From an uncultured Bacilli bacterium (lineage in GTDB: Bacteria > Bacillota_I > Bacilli_A > RF39 > UBA660): DNA of 64,000 nucleotides. Below the pieces are notes generated by a model. That model was not told where the DNA came from, did no database searches, and saw nothing but the letters and a program-made list of their open reading frames with translations. Positions within the stretch are counted from its first letter, which is position 1; each line of letters begins with the position of its first letter. Shown piece by piece: positions 32,990 to 42,687 of the stretch. Where the stretch lies: positions 1-64,000 of the forward strand of contig CAJTZU010000008.1 of the NCBI GenBank assembly GCA_910584165.1. Reading direction: 5' to 3'. Both the position numbers and the translations under genes were made by a program.

Positions 32990-34978
32990 ATGATTGAAAA
33001 AAGAATGGATGAATTAATTAAGATTTTAAATAAAGCAAGTTATGAATATCATACGTTAGATATGCCTTCTATTTCTGATCAAGAATATGATGATTATTAT
33101 GCAGAATTGGTGAAATTAGAGGTAGAGCATCCTAATTTAGTAAGACCTGATTCTCCTACTATGAAGGTAGGTTATGAAGTAATAGAGGGGTTTGAAAAAG
33201 TAACTCATGAGCGTCCTATGATGTCATTAGATGATATTTTTAATGAAGAAGAAATTAGAGAATTTGATAGGAAAGTTAGAAAAGTAGTTGCTAATCCCAC
33301 ATATGTATGTGAATTAAAAATAGATGGTTTATCTGTTTCTTTATTGTATGAAAATGGAAAGTTAGTTCGTGGTGCCACTCGTGGAGATGGTACAACAGGA
33401 GAGAATATTACTCATAATGTGAAAACGATTAAGTCTGTTCCACTTTCTTTACCAGAAGATATTACAATAGAAGTTCGTGGAGAAATTTATATGCCGAAAG
33501 CTTCTTTTGAATCTTTAAATAAAGAAAGAAAGGAAAAAGGTGAAAAAGAGTTTGCAAATCCTAGAAATGCAGCAGCTGGTTCTGTTAGACAGTTAGACTC
33601 TTCTATTGCAGCCTCTAGAAACTTAAGTACTTTTTTATATCATATTCCTAATGCAGTGGATTATCATATTACGAGTCAAGAAGAATGCTTAAATTATATG
33701 AAAAATTTAACATTCACGGTTAATCCTAATATTATTCATGCTAAAAATATTGAGGAAGTAATTGAGTATATTTCTTATTGGCAAATTCATAGACCAGAAC
33801 TTCCTTATGAGATTGATGGAGTAGTTATTAAGGTAGATAAATTGCAAGACCAAAATCGTTTAGGATTTACGGCTAGGGTGCCAAAATGGGCGATTGCTTA
33901 TAAATTTCCTGCAGAAGAAGTTTTGACACAATTAAAAAATATTGAATTTTGTGTTGGTAGAACGGGTAAGATTACACCCAGAGCAGATTTAACCCCGGTT
34001 CATTTAGCTGGTTCTATTATTAGCAGTGTTACTCTTCATAATGAAGATTATATTAAAGAAAAGGATATTAAAATAGGAGATACGATTTCTATTCATAAAG
34101 CAGGGGATGTTATCCCAGAAGTTGTAGAAGTAAAAAAAGAAAGACGCACGGGAGAAGAAATTGACTTTCAGATGATTACTCATTGTCCAATTTGTGGAAC
34201 AGAGTTAGTTAGGAAAGAAAGTGAAGCGGCTTACTTTTGTTTAAATCCTAATTGTGATGCTAGAAAGATAGAAGGGCTTATTCATTTTGCTAGTCGTGAT
34301 GCTATGAATTTAGATGGCTTTGGTGAAAATATTATTGAAGACTTTTATAATATGAAATATTTACATACTGTTGATGACTATTATACACTTTATAGCCATA
34401 AAGAAAAGTTGCAAGAATTAGAAGGCTTTGGCGAAAAGAGCATTACAAATCTTTTAGATTCTGTTGAAAATAGCAAGAATAATTCTTTGGAGAGACTTTT
34501 ATTTGGCTTAGGGATTAGACATGTTGGAAAGAAAAATGCTGTTATTTTAGCTAGCTATTATAAGACATTAGACAATCTTATGAAAGCAAGCTATGAAGAA
34601 TTGATTACAATTCCTGATATTGGCGAGATTATCGCAGAATCCGTTGTCAATTATTTTACAAATGAAGAAAATAAAACTTGTATAGAAAAGTTAAGAGAGT
34701 ATGGCTTAAATTTTTCTTATATTGGAAAAGAGAAAAAAGAATCGACAGATTTTAGTGGAAAGACTTTTGTATTAACTGGAACATTATCTATTCCTCGTGA
34801 GGAAGCAAAAGAAATGATTGAGTTTAGGGGAGGAAAAGTGACAGGAAGTGTTACTTCTAAAACTAGTGTAGTGGTAGTAGGAGATAGCCCTGGAAGCAAA
34901 TATGAAAAAGCAAAATCACTTGGAATTACGATTTGGGAAGAAGAAGAGTTTTTGCAGAAAGTACAAGAAGAAAGATAA
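32990..34978 (+). CDS. ligA: NAD-dependent DNA ligase
   Basis: Seals nicks in replication and repair. The 662-residue protein is complete: Ia NMN-binding region, the adenylated Lys110 in CELKIDGLS, GDGTTGENITHN near 130, the four-cysteine zinc finger (CPICGTEL... CLNPNCDA, about 399-423), helix-hairpin-helix repeats (LEGFGEKSITNLL, LGIRHVGKKNA) and a C-terminal BRCT domain (FSGKTFVLTGTL near 586). TATAAT at 32967-32972 with TGT upstream gives an extended -10; GGTGATAAT precedes the ATG. Confidence 0.97.
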   Translation: MIEKRMDELIKILNKASYEYHTLDMPSISDQEYDDYYAELVKLEVEHPNLVRPDSPTMKVGYEVIEGFEKVTHERPMMSLDDIFNEEEIREFDRKVRKVVANPTYVCELKIDGLSVSLLYENGKLVRGATRGDGTTGENITHNVKTIKSVPLSLPEDITIEVRGEIYMPKASFESLNKERKEKGEKEFANPRNAAAGSVRQLDSSIAASRNLSTFLYHIPNAVDYHITSQEECLNYMKNLTFTVNPNIIHAKNIEEVIEYISYWQIHRPELPYEIDGVVIKVDKLQDQNRLGFTARVPKWAIAYKFPAEEVLTQLKNIEFCVGRTGKITPRADLTPVHLAGSIISSVTLHNEDYIKEKDIKIGDTISIHKAGDVIPEVVEVKKERRTGEEIDFQMITHCPICGTELVRKESEAAYFCLNPNCDARKIEGLIHFASRDAMNLDGFGENIIEDFYNMKYLHTVDDYYTLYSHKEKLQELEGFGEKSITNLLDSVENSKNNSLERLLFGLGIRHVGKKNAVILASYYKTLDNLMKASYEELITIPDIGEIIAESVVNYFTNEENKTCIEKLREYGLNFSYIGKEKKESTDFSGKTFVLTGTLSIPREEAKEMIEFRGGKVTGSVTSKTSVVVVGDSPGSKYEKAKSLGITIWEEEEFLQKVQEER

Positions 34979-34995
34979 GAAATTATCTTTTTTTT
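34972..34995 (+). terminator. ligA terminator
   Basis: AAGATAA (34972-34978), GAAA loop, TTATCTT (34983-34989), T run; overlaps the stop codon. Confidence 0.82.
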
Positions 34996-35018
34996 GATGA
35001 ATAGAACATCTATATTAT

Positions 35019-35046
35019 TTGGATTTTTAGAAAAACATGTTATAAT
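35019..35046 (+). promoter_or_regulatory. promoter of the PFL-like gene
   Basis: TTGGAT (35019-35024), 16 bases, TATAAT (35041-35046) preceded by TGT (extended -10). Confidence 0.7.
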
Positions 35047-35079
35047 AAAGAAAATAGCACTAATTTAGAGGTGAACAAA

Positions 35080-37293
35080 ATGGAAGAATGGAATGGATTC
35101 CAAGGAGAAAAATGGCGAAAAAAAGTCGATGTAGAAGACTTTATTATAAATAATTATAAAGAATATAAGGAAGATGAATCTTTCTTAGTTCGCAGTACAA
35201 AAAAGACAAGTAAAGTGTGGAGTAGATGTCAAAAATTATTGGATAAAGAATATATTACCAAAGTTTTAGATATTGAAACGAGTGCGGTTGCTGGGATTGA
35301 TTCTTTTGATGCTGGGTATATTGATAAAAAAAATGAAGTGATTTTTGGTTTACAGACAGATGAACCATTAAAAAGAATTATGAATCCTTTTGGAGGAATA
35401 GAATCTGTAAAGCAAGCTTTGAGTTCTTATGGATACCAAATGGATCATGATATTGAACAAAACTTTGAAGAATATCATAAATCTTATCAAGACGGAATTC
35501 TAGAAACTTATACAGATTCTATATTAAAGCTTCGAGATGCTAAAGTATTAGCGACGTTACCAGAAGAATTTGGCCGTGGAAAAATTCTTGGAGATTATAG
35601 ACGTTTAGCTTTATATGGAGCAGATTATTTGATTTTACGAAAAAAGCATGATTTAACTCGTTTAAATTCTAATATGAATTTTGCGCTTATTCGTACAAGA
35701 GAAGAAGTGGCAGAGCAGATTAAAGCCTTAGAAGATATCAAATGGATGGCATCTCGCTATGATATTGATATCTCTAGACCAGCTAAAAATTCAAAAGAAG
35801 CTTTTCAATGGTTATATTTTGCTTATTTAGCGACTATTAAACAGAATAATGGAGGAATTAACTCTTTTGGAAGGAATACAGCTTTTTTAGATATTTATAT
35901 TGAAAGAGATTTAGCAAATGGTACCTTAACAGAAGAGGAAGCACAAGAATTAGTAGACCAACTAGTTATTAAACTTCGTTTTGTTAGACATTTACGAAAG
36001 AATGAATATAGAGAAATTTTATTAGGGGATCCGGCTTGGGTAACAGAATCTATTGGTGGTATGTATAAAGAGGATGTTTCATTTGTTACCAAAACTTCTT
36101 ATCGTTTTTTAAATACATTAACAAACTTATCCTCTTCGCCAGAACCTAATTTTGTTATTTTATGGTCTTCTAAATTACCCGAAGCATTTAAACAATATGT
36201 TTCTAAATTGGCAATCAATACGCATGTTATCCAATTTGTAAATGATGATTTAATAAGACCAGTTTATGGAACTAATTATGCTATTACAGGAAGTGCATCT
36301 GTTGTAAAACTTGGCAGTCAATTGATTTATTATGGGGCAAGCATTAATTTACCAAAAGCTCTTTTATATGCTATTAATGGTGGGAAAGATGAAATAACTA
36401 AGGAAGTTATGATAGAAGGAGTAACTCCTTTAACAGGTACTGTTTTAGATTTTCAACAAGTATTGAAAAATTTTGTATTAGTATTAAATAAGTTTCTTCA
36501 TAATTATGTAGAAGCCCAAAATATTGTTCATTATATGCAAGATAAGTATGCTTATGAATCAGCTAGTATGGCATTCTTAGATACCGTATCTGAGCGAAAA
36601 ATGTCGTTTGGTATTACAGGACTTTCTACAGTTGCCGATTCTTTTTCAGCTATTCGTTATGGAAAATTAAAAGTAACAAGAGATGAGGATGGATTTGTAA
36701 CAAATTACCAAACAGAAGCAGAATTCCCATGTTTTGGAACTGATAGTGATAAAGTAGATAAAATGGCTTTTGATATTATTAAAATTATTGCGAAAGAAAT
36801 CAAAAAGAAATCTTTATATCGAAATGCGGTTGGTACCATTTCTTTACAAACTTACGCAGACCATGTGTTTTATGGAAGTGCGACTGGTATGACACCAGAT
36901 GGAAGAGCTGCTTTAGCGCCTTTTGCGCCAGGGGCCAATCCAGTGGATGGAAAAGATAATAAGGGAGCTAAATCATCTTTGAAAAGTGTTTCAAAATTAC
37001 CTTTTATTGGAGTATGCGATGATGGAATTACTAACAATATTTCTATTTCACCAACAGCTTTAGGAGAAACGGAAGAGGAAAGAGTTACTAATTTTATGAA
37101 TTTGATTAGTGAATATTTTCAAAATAAGGGGCAACATTTAAATATTAATGTAATTTCTAAACAATCTTTGCAAGAAACGGATAGAGTTCCAGATAAAATT
37201 GTAAGGTATGCTGAATGTGGTGTTAGATTCAATAGTCTAAGCCGTTCTCAACAAGAAGAATTGTTAAGTAGAACATTTCATGAAGAATTATAA
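35080..37293 (+). CDS. pyruvate formate-lyase homologue lacking the catalytic residues
   Basis: A 737-residue protein that aligns by eye with E. coli PflB over most of its length (SSSPEPNFVILWSSKLP, NLPKALLYAINGGKDE, HYMQDKYAYESASMA, GMTPDGRAALAPFAPGANP, GQHLNINV, VRFNSLSRSQQ). However the active-site AIACCVS is AITGSAS here: Cys418/Cys419 of PflB correspond to Gly404/Ser405. The radical-glycine motif RVSGYAVRF is RYAECGVRF: Gly734 corresponds to Glu712. Without both cysteines and the glycine it cannot run the known radical reaction. The frame is intact, has a good promoter, an AGAGGTGAAC ribosome site and a terminator, so it is expressed and conserved rather than decayed. No PFL-activating enzyme gene is adjacent. 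Calling it active formate acetyltransferase would be wrong on this evidence. Confidence 0.88.
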   Translation: MEEWNGFQGEKWRKKVDVEDFIINNYKEYKEDESFLVRSTKKTSKVWSRCQKLLDKEYITKVLDIETSAVAGIDSFDAGYIDKKNEVIFGLQTDEPLKRIMNPFGGIESVKQALSSYGYQMDHDIEQNFEEYHKSYQDGILETYTDSILKLRDAKVLATLPEEFGRGKILGDYRRLALYGADYLILRKKHDLTRLNSNMNFALIRTREEVAEQIKALEDIKWMASRYDIDISRPAKNSKEAFQWLYFAYLATIKQNNGGINSFGRNTAFLDIYIERDLANGTLTEEEAQELVDQLVIKLRFVRHLRKNEYREILLGDPAWVTESIGGMYKEDVSFVTKTSYRFLNTLTNLSSSPEPNFVILWSSKLPEAFKQYVSKLAINTHVIQFVNDDLIRPVYGTNYAITGSASVVKLGSQLIYYGASINLPKALLYAINGGKDEITKEVMIEGVTPLTGTVLDFQQVLKNFVLVLNKFLHNYVEAQNIVHYMQDKYAYESASMAFLDTVSERKMSFGITGLSTVADSFSAIRYGKLKVTRDEDGFVTNYQTEAEFPCFGTDSDKVDKMAFDIIKIIAKEIKKKSLYRNAVGTISLQTYADHVFYGSATGMTPDGRAALAPFAPGANPVDGKDNKGAKSSLKSVSKLPFIGVCDDGITNNISISPTALGETEEERVTNFMNLISEYFQNKGQHLNINVISKQSLQETDRVPDKIVRYAECGVRFNSLSRSQQEELLSRTFHEEL

Positions 37294-37319
37294 AAAGATA
37301 ATGAAAAATTATCTTTTTT
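37292..37319 (+). terminator. terminator of the PFL-like gene
   Basis: AAAAAGATAAT (37292-37302), GAAAA loop, ATTATCTTTTTT. Confidence 0.85.
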
Positions 37320-37331
37320 CTTTTTTATCTA

Positions 37332-37340
37332 TGATATAAT
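37332..37340 (+). promoter_or_regulatory. extended -10 of the PFOR gene
   Basis: TGATATAAT (37332-37340): TATAAT with TGn in front; no clear -35. Leaves a leader of ~46 bases before the ATG. Confidence 0.6.
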
Positions 37341-37392
37341 GATAATAGTCAAGATATACACAACTATGTGCATAATTTTAGGAAGGTGAAAT

Positions 37393-40300
37393 ATGAAAAA
37401 GACAATAACAGTTGATGGAAATGAAGCTTGCAGTTATACTTCATATATGTTTACTGAAGTAGCAGGTATTTATCCAATTACTCCCTCTAGTCCAATGGCA
37501 GAACATTTAGATGAGTGGAGTAAAGATAGAATGAACTTATTTGGAGATCCTGTTAAAGTAGTAGAGATGCAAAGTGAGGCAGGAGCATCTGGATTTATTC
37601 ATGGCTCTTTAAGAGCAGGATGTCTTACTACTACTTTTACAGCTAGTCAAGGATTACTTTTAATGATACCAAATATGTATAAAATGGCAGGAGAAATGTT
37701 ACCAGGTGTTATGCATGTAGCAGCACGTTCTTTATCAACTCATGCTTTATCTATCTTTGGAGACCATCAAGATATCTATGCATGTCGTGCGACAGGATTT
37801 GCGATGTTAGCATCTTCTTCTGTACAAGATGCAGCTTATTTAAGTGCGGTTGCGCATTTATCAGCAATCAAGGGAAGCATTCCTTTTATGCATTTCTTTG
37901 ATGGATTTAGAACAAGCCATGAAATCCAAAAAATAGAAGTATTACAAGCAACTGATTATGCTGAAATGATTGATAGAGAAGCTTTAGAAAAATTCCGTAA
38001 GAAAGCTTTAAATATTGATAATCCTGTTATTTATGGAACAGCTCAAAATGATGATATCTATTTCCAGGCAACAGAAGCACGTAATCCATACTATAATGAA
38101 CTACCAGATGTAGTAGCCTCTTATATGGCTAAGATTAATGAAAAAGCAGGAACTAACTATTTGCCATTTAATTACTATGGTAATCCCCAAGCAAAAAGAG
38201 TTATTGTTGCGATGGGTTCTGTATGTGATACGATTAAAGAAACTATTGATGCTTTAAAAGAAGATATCGGTTTAGTAGAAGTACATCTTTATAGACCTTT
38301 TAGTACCAAATACTTTTTACAAGCAATTCCTAAAACAGTAGAGACTGTTGCTGTATTAGATAGAACAAAAGAACCAGGTAGTAATGGAGAACCATTATAC
38401 TTAGATGTTGCAGCAATTCTATCTAAGCGTGGTATAAAAGTAGTAGGAGGAAGATATGGATTATCTAGTAAGAATACTACTCCTAGTCAAATTTATGCGG
38501 TTTATGAAATGATGAAAGCTCCAAAAAATAACTTTACAATTGGTATTGAAGATGACGTTACAAATTTAAGTTTAGAACCAATCGAGATTCATACAAATCA
38601 AGCCAATGAATGGTTATTCTATGGTTATGGAAGTGACGGAATGGTAAGTGCTTCTAAATCTATTATTAAAATTATTGGAGATAATACTGATAATTATGTA
38701 CAAGGATATTTTCAATATGATTCTAAGAAAAGTGGTGGAGTTACTTGTAGCCATTTAAGATTTAGTAACACACCAATTCGTTCTCCTTATTATGTTGAAA
38801 AACCAAGCGTATTAGTTGTTACAAAAGAAAGTTATTTAAAGGATTATGATTTAGTTAATAATTTAAGAGAGAACGCTACTGTCATTATTAATAGTAGTCA
38901 TAGTGATGCGGAAATCTTATCTCTTATGAAAGACTCCTTAAAAGCAAAAATTAAGAATGCTCATGCTACTTTATATGTGATTAATGCTTATGAGCTAGCT
39001 GCTAAAGTAGGACTTAAAGGAAAAATTAGTACCATTATGGAAAGTGCGATTTTAGGTACTAGTAATATTATTCCATTTGATAAAGCATTAGAGTGTATGA
39101 CAAATAGTATTGTTGCTAAATTCTCTAAAAAGGGTGAAGCAGTAGTAGAAGCTAATAAAAAAGCGATTCAAGATGCGAAAGAACATTTACGTGTACTAGA
39201 GATTCCAGATAGTAATTACGATGATTCTCCTATGAAATATGATACTATTTTTGAAGCAATGCATTATCGTAAAGGAGACGATTTAAAAACTTCTGATTTT
39301 GTCAATCGTGCCGATGGAATATTTGAGTGTGGTACAAGTGATTTAGAGAAACGTTATGTAAGTGATATTGCTCCTGATTGGATTAGTATGAACTGTATTA
39401 ACTGTAATCAATGTTCATTCGTATGTCCTCATGGGGTTATTAGACCTTTCTTATTAAGTGAAAAAGAATATCAGGAGGCACCTATAGAAATTCAAAATAG
39501 AGCTGTAAAAGCAATTGGTATGGATAATTATTATTATATTATCAGTGCCTCTGTTGCTGATTGTACAGGATGTGGATTATGTGTAAAAACTTGTCCTGGT
39601 AAAAAAGGAGAACCTGCTCTTACTATGGATAAATTAGATAAGAAAGAACAAGAAATATTTGATTATTTATCTACTCATATTGAAGAGAAAAAAGAATTTA
39701 ATCCATACACAGTAAAGGGAAGTCAATTTAGAGAACCTAAATTTAGATTTAGTGGAGCTTGTGCTGGATGTGGGGAAACTGCTTATATTAAATTATTAAC
39801 ACAATTATTTGGTAATCACTTAATCATTAGTAATGCAACAGGATGTTCTTCTATTTATGGAGCTAGTGCACCATCTATGCCATATACCATTCCTTGGGCA
39901 AGTAGTTTATTTGAAGATAATGCTGAATATGGATATGGTATGCTAATTGCAAGTACCACATTACGTCGCCGTATTGCTTCTATCATGACAAAAAATATGG
40001 ATAATGAAAATGGACCATTATTTAAAAAATGGTTAGAAAATAGTGAAAGTTATGAAAATACAAAAGAAGTATATGATAATTTAACCGATAACTTACCACA
40101 AGAATTAAAAGATTTAAAAGAGTATATTGTTGCTCGTAATATCTGGTGTATTGGTGGTGATGGATGGGCTTATGATATTGGATTTAGTGGAATTGACCAT
40201 GTGTTATCTACCCATGATAATATCAAGATATTAGTACTAGATAGTCAAGTATATTCTAATACTGGTGGACAATCTTCTAAAGCTAGTCCAAAAGGAGCTA

Positions 40301-40773
40301 TCGCATCTTTTGCAGCAGCAGGTAAAGTCAATAATCAAAAGGATTTAGCGCGTATTGCGATGAGTTATTCTCATACTTATGTTGCCCAAGTATCTTTGGG
40401 TGCTAATCCACAACAACTAATTAAAGCCTTTAAAGAAGCAAATGAATATAATGGACCAGCTATTATCATTGCTTATACTCCATGTATTTCTCATGGTATT
40501 AAAGGTGGTATGGAAAATAGTGTAGAGATGGAGAAATTAGCAACTCTTTGTGGTTTTTTCCCAACATTTAGATACCATCCAGAAACTGGTTTTGTATTAG
40601 ATAGTAAACAAGTAGACTTCGATAAATATGAAGAATTCTTAAATAGTCAAACTAGATTTAATATGTTGAAAGTGATTAATCCAGAAAAAGCGAATAGCTT
40701 ATTAGAAGCAAATAAAGATTATGCGATTAAAACATTTAATTATTATGAAGATTTAGCGAAAAAAGAAGATTAA
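37393..40773 (+). CDS. nifJ: pyruvate:ferredoxin/flavodoxin oxidoreductase
   Basis: Single-chain PFOR oxidises pyruvate to acetyl-CoA and CO2 and reduces ferredoxin or flavodoxin. The 1126-residue protein carries the N-terminal EVAGIYPITPSSPMAEHLDEW, the two-cluster ferredoxin domain (CINCNQCSFVCPHG near 671-684; CTGCGLCVKTCP near 728-739) and the C-terminal TPP domain with CAGCGETAYIKL near 790 and the TPP-Mg motif GGDGWAYDIGF near 920 with a downstream SNTGGQ. All cofactor residues are present, so unlike its PFL-like neighbour it should be active. AGGAAGGTGAAAT precedes the ATG. With AckA it gives an acetate-producing anaerobic metabolism. Confidence 0.96.
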   Translation: MKKTITVDGNEACSYTSYMFTEVAGIYPITPSSPMAEHLDEWSKDRMNLFGDPVKVVEMQSEAGASGFIHGSLRAGCLTTTFTASQGLLLMIPNMYKMAGEMLPGVMHVAARSLSTHALSIFGDHQDIYACRATGFAMLASSSVQDAAYLSAVAHLSAIKGSIPFMHFFDGFRTSHEIQKIEVLQATDYAEMIDREALEKFRKKALNIDNPVIYGTAQNDDIYFQATEARNPYYNELPDVVASYMAKINEKAGTNYLPFNYYGNPQAKRVIVAMGSVCDTIKETIDALKEDIGLVEVHLYRPFSTKYFLQAIPKTVETVAVLDRTKEPGSNGEPLYLDVAAILSKRGIKVVGGRYGLSSKNTTPSQIYAVYEMMKAPKNNFTIGIEDDVTNLSLEPIEIHTNQANEWLFYGYGSDGMVSASKSIIKIIGDNTDNYVQGYFQYDSKKSGGVTCSHLRFSNTPIRSPYYVEKPSVLVVTKESYLKDYDLVNNLRENATVIINSSHSDAEILSLMKDSLKAKIKNAHATLYVINAYELAAKVGLKGKISTIMESAILGTSNIIPFDKALECMTNSIVAKFSKKGEAVVEANKKAIQDAKEHLRVLEIPDSNYDDSPMKYDTIFEAMHYRKGDDLKTSDFVNRADGIFECGTSDLEKRYVSDIAPDWISMNCINCNQCSFVCPHGVIRPFLLSEKEYQEAPIEIQNRAVKAIGMDNYYYIISASVADCTGCGLCVKTCPGKKGEPALTMDKLDKKEQEIFDYLSTHIEEKKEFNPYTVKGSQFREPKFRFSGACAGCGETAYIKLLTQLFGNHLIISNATGCSSIYGASAPSMPYTIPWASSLFEDNAEYGYGMLIASTTLRRRIASIMTKNMDNENGPLFKKWLENSESYENTKEVYDNLTDNLPQELKDLKEYIVARNIWCIGGDGWAYDIGFSGIDHVLSTHDNIKILVLDSQVYSNTGGQSSKASPKGAIASFAAAGKVNNQKDLARIAMSYSHTYVAQVSLGANPQQLIKAFKEANEYNGPAIIIAYTPCISHGIKGGMENSVEMEKLATLCGFFPTFRYHPETGFVLDSKQVDFDKYEEFLNSQTRFNMLKVINPEKANSLLEANKDYAIKTFNYYEDLAKKED

Positions 40774-40785
40774 TCTTCTTTTTTT
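40763..40785 (+). terminator. PFOR terminator
   Basis: Perfect palindrome AAGAAGATTAATCTTCTT (40763-40780) with T run; overlaps the stop codon. Confidence 0.8.
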
Positions 40786-40817
40786 GTATAGTAAAAATAT
40801 TATTATTGTAAACAAAA

Positions 40818-40825
40818 TGTCGACA
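40818..40825. promoter_or_regulatory. palindromic 0A-box-like site
   Basis: TGTCGACA reads the same on both strands and matches six of seven core bases of the 0A box (TGTCGAA) in each direction. It lies ~80 bases ahead of the -10 upstream of rlmN. Weak support as an operator. Confidence 0.3.
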
Positions 40826-40860
40826 AAATCTTAAAAATTTCTTAAAAAGGTTGTAATTTT

Positions 40861-40909
40861 AAAAAAAAGGGTAATAAAATTTTCCTTTTTTTTTAGTTTT
40901 TGGTATAAT
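40861..40909 (+). promoter_or_regulatory. A/T-rich hairpin and extended -10 before rlmN
   Basis: AAAAAAAAGG (40861-40870) can pair with CCTTTTTTTT (from 40884), a terminator-like stem; then TGGTATAAT (40901-40909) is an extended -10, 18 bases before the rlmN ATG. Confidence 0.55.
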
Positions 40910-40926
40910 AACTAATAGGTGTAGGT

Positions 40927-41949
40927 ATGAAATGTTTATATGGAATTACAATAAATGAATTAGAAAAATATTTTATGGATAAAGGGGAAGGAAAATTTAA
41001 AGCTACACAAGTATTTGAATGGTTATATAAAAAACGAATTCATTCCTTTCAAGAAATGAGAAATGTGAGAAAAAAAACAATTTCTGATTTAGAAAATGAT
41101 TTTTCTATAGAACCCTTAAAAGTAGTTACAAAGAAGAATGGAAAAAATGTTTCTAAATATTTATTTGAATTAGAAGATGGAAATCGAATTGAAGCTGTTT
41201 TAATGCTTCATGATTATGGAAATAGTCTATGTATTTCTACCCAAGTTGGTTGTAATATGGGATGCCATTTTTGTGAAAGTGGAAGATTAAAAAAAGTTCG
41301 TAATTTAGATGCTAGTGAAATGGTTAGGCAAGTATTATGTGTAGAAGAAGATTTAAATTTACGAATTACTCATATTGTATTGATGGGAATTGGGGAACCT
41401 TTTGATAATTATAAGGAAGTTATTTCCTTTGTAGATATTGTAAATACACCAAAGGGAATTGATATTGGTAGTAGACATATTACGATTTCTACTAGTGGAA
41501 TCGTTCCAAAAATAAAAGAGTTTGCACTTTATCCAAAGCAAGTCAATTTAGCAATCTCTCTACATGCACCTAACAATGAAATAAGAAATCAGATTATGGA
41601 TATCAATAAAGCATATCCAATTGAAGAATTAATGGAAGCTGTAAGGTTTTATTTATCAAAGACAAATAGAAGAGTAACATTTGAATATATTCTATTAAAA
41701 GATGTGAATGATTCTCGAAAAAATGCCCATGAACTTGCAACTATCCTATCTGGGATTAACTGTTATGTTAATTTGATTCCTTATAATGAAACAAGTCATA
41801 TTGAATATAAAAAGAGTGATTCTAAGACAATTTTAGATTTCTATGATGAGCTTAAGAAAAATGGTGTTAATGTGACAATAAGGAAAGAATTTGGTGGAAA
41901 TGTAAGTGCTGCCTGTGGACAACTTAGATCCAATTACAAGGAGGAATAA
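40927..41949 (+). CDS. rlmN: 23S rRNA (A2503)/tRNA (A37) C2 methyltransferase RlmN
   Basis: Radical SAM methyltransferase. The 340-residue protein has the cluster motif CNMGCHFC near residues 110-117, MGIGEPFDNY near 154 and the C-terminal catalytic Cys in SAACGQLR. N-terminal ATQVFEWLYKKRI is typical. It heads the cluster rlmN-prpC-prkC-rsgA, as in B. subtilis. Only one base separates its stop from the prpC ATG. GTGTAGGT precedes its own ATG. Confidence 0.96.
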   Translation: MKCLYGITINELEKYFMDKGEGKFKATQVFEWLYKKRIHSFQEMRNVRKKTISDLENDFSIEPLKVVTKKNGKNVSKYLFELEDGNRIEAVLMLHDYGNSLCISTQVGCNMGCHFCESGRLKKVRNLDASEMVRQVLCVEEDLNLRITHIVLMGIGEPFDNYKEVISFVDIVNTPKGIDIGSRHITISTSGIVPKIKEFALYPKQVNLAISLHAPNNEIRNQIMDINKAYPIEELMEAVRFYLSKTNRRVTFEYILLKDVNDSRKNAHELATILSGINCYVNLIPYNETSHIEYKKSDSKTILDFYDELKKNGVNVTIRKEFGGNVSAACGQLRSNYKEE

Positions 41950-41950
41950 T

Positions 41951-42685
41951 ATGAAATATGGTTATTTAACAGATCCAGGAATGGTCAGAGAAAGAAATGA
42001 AGATAGTGTTATTATAGTTGAAAATAGTGCAGGGGAAATCCTAATGTGTGTTGCTGATGGAATGGGTGGACATAAAGATGGAGAAGTAGCTTCTAGTATT
42101 GCTATTACACATATTGGAAAGAGATTTCGTTCTATTAGTAGTGTTGGAAATAAAGAGGATGCCATTAACTGGATGCAAAGTACAGTAAGTGAGGCAAATG
42201 TTGAAATATTTAAGTATGTGGCAGCACATCCAGAAAGTGAAGGAATGGGGACAACTGTTGTTATAGCGATTTTAACACCTTCATTCTTATTATTTGGTAA
42301 TATAGGAGATTCTTCAGGATATGTAGTGAAAAATAAAAAATTACATAAGATAACAGTAGACCATACTCTTGTTAATTTGTTAGTAAAAAGTGGTGAGTTA
42401 ACTGAAGAAGAAGCAAAAGATCATCCAAGAAAAAATGTTCTTATGAAGGCATTAGGTGCCAATACAAATGTAGAAATGGACATTTTCAATGTAGAACTTG
42501 GCATTGATGGAATTATGTTATGTAGTGATGGTTTAACGAATATGTTAGATGATACACAAATTGTAAAAGTTTTACTAGAAGAAGGAAGAATAGAGGATAA
42601 ATTAAAAAAATTAATTTTTAAATGTAATAATCGTGGAGGTAGTGATAATATTTCAGTCGCTTACCTAAGCAAGGAGGAAGGCTAG
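41951..42685 (+). CDS. prpC: PP2C-type protein phosphatase PrpC
   Basis: Dephosphorylates targets of the PrkC kinase encoded next to it. From the ATG at 41951 (AAGGAGGAATA upstream; the longer frame from 41906 overlaps rlmN) it has 244 residues. PP2C metal motifs: RERNEDS near 14, VADGMGGHKDGE near 35, GTTVV near 102, NIGDSSGYV near 118 and CSDGLTNML near 196, with DN in the C-terminal GGSDNISVAYL. Two bases separate it from prkC. Confidence 0.96.
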   Translation: MKYGYLTDPGMVRERNEDSVIIVENSAGEILMCVADGMGGHKDGEVASSIAITHIGKRFRSISSVGNKEDAINWMQSTVSEANVEIFKYVAAHPESEGMGTTVVIAILTPSFLLFGNIGDSSGYVVKNKKLHKITVDHTLVNLLVKSGELTEEEAKDHPRKNVLMKALGANTNVEMDIFNVELGIDGIMLCSDGLTNMLDDTQIVKVLLEEGRIEDKLKKLIFKCNNRGGSDNISVAYLSKEEG

Positions 42686-42687
42686 TT

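Noticed and set aside
35080..37293. Annotation as active formate C-acetyltransferase
   Set aside because: Both catalytic cysteines and the radical glycine are replaced, see findings.
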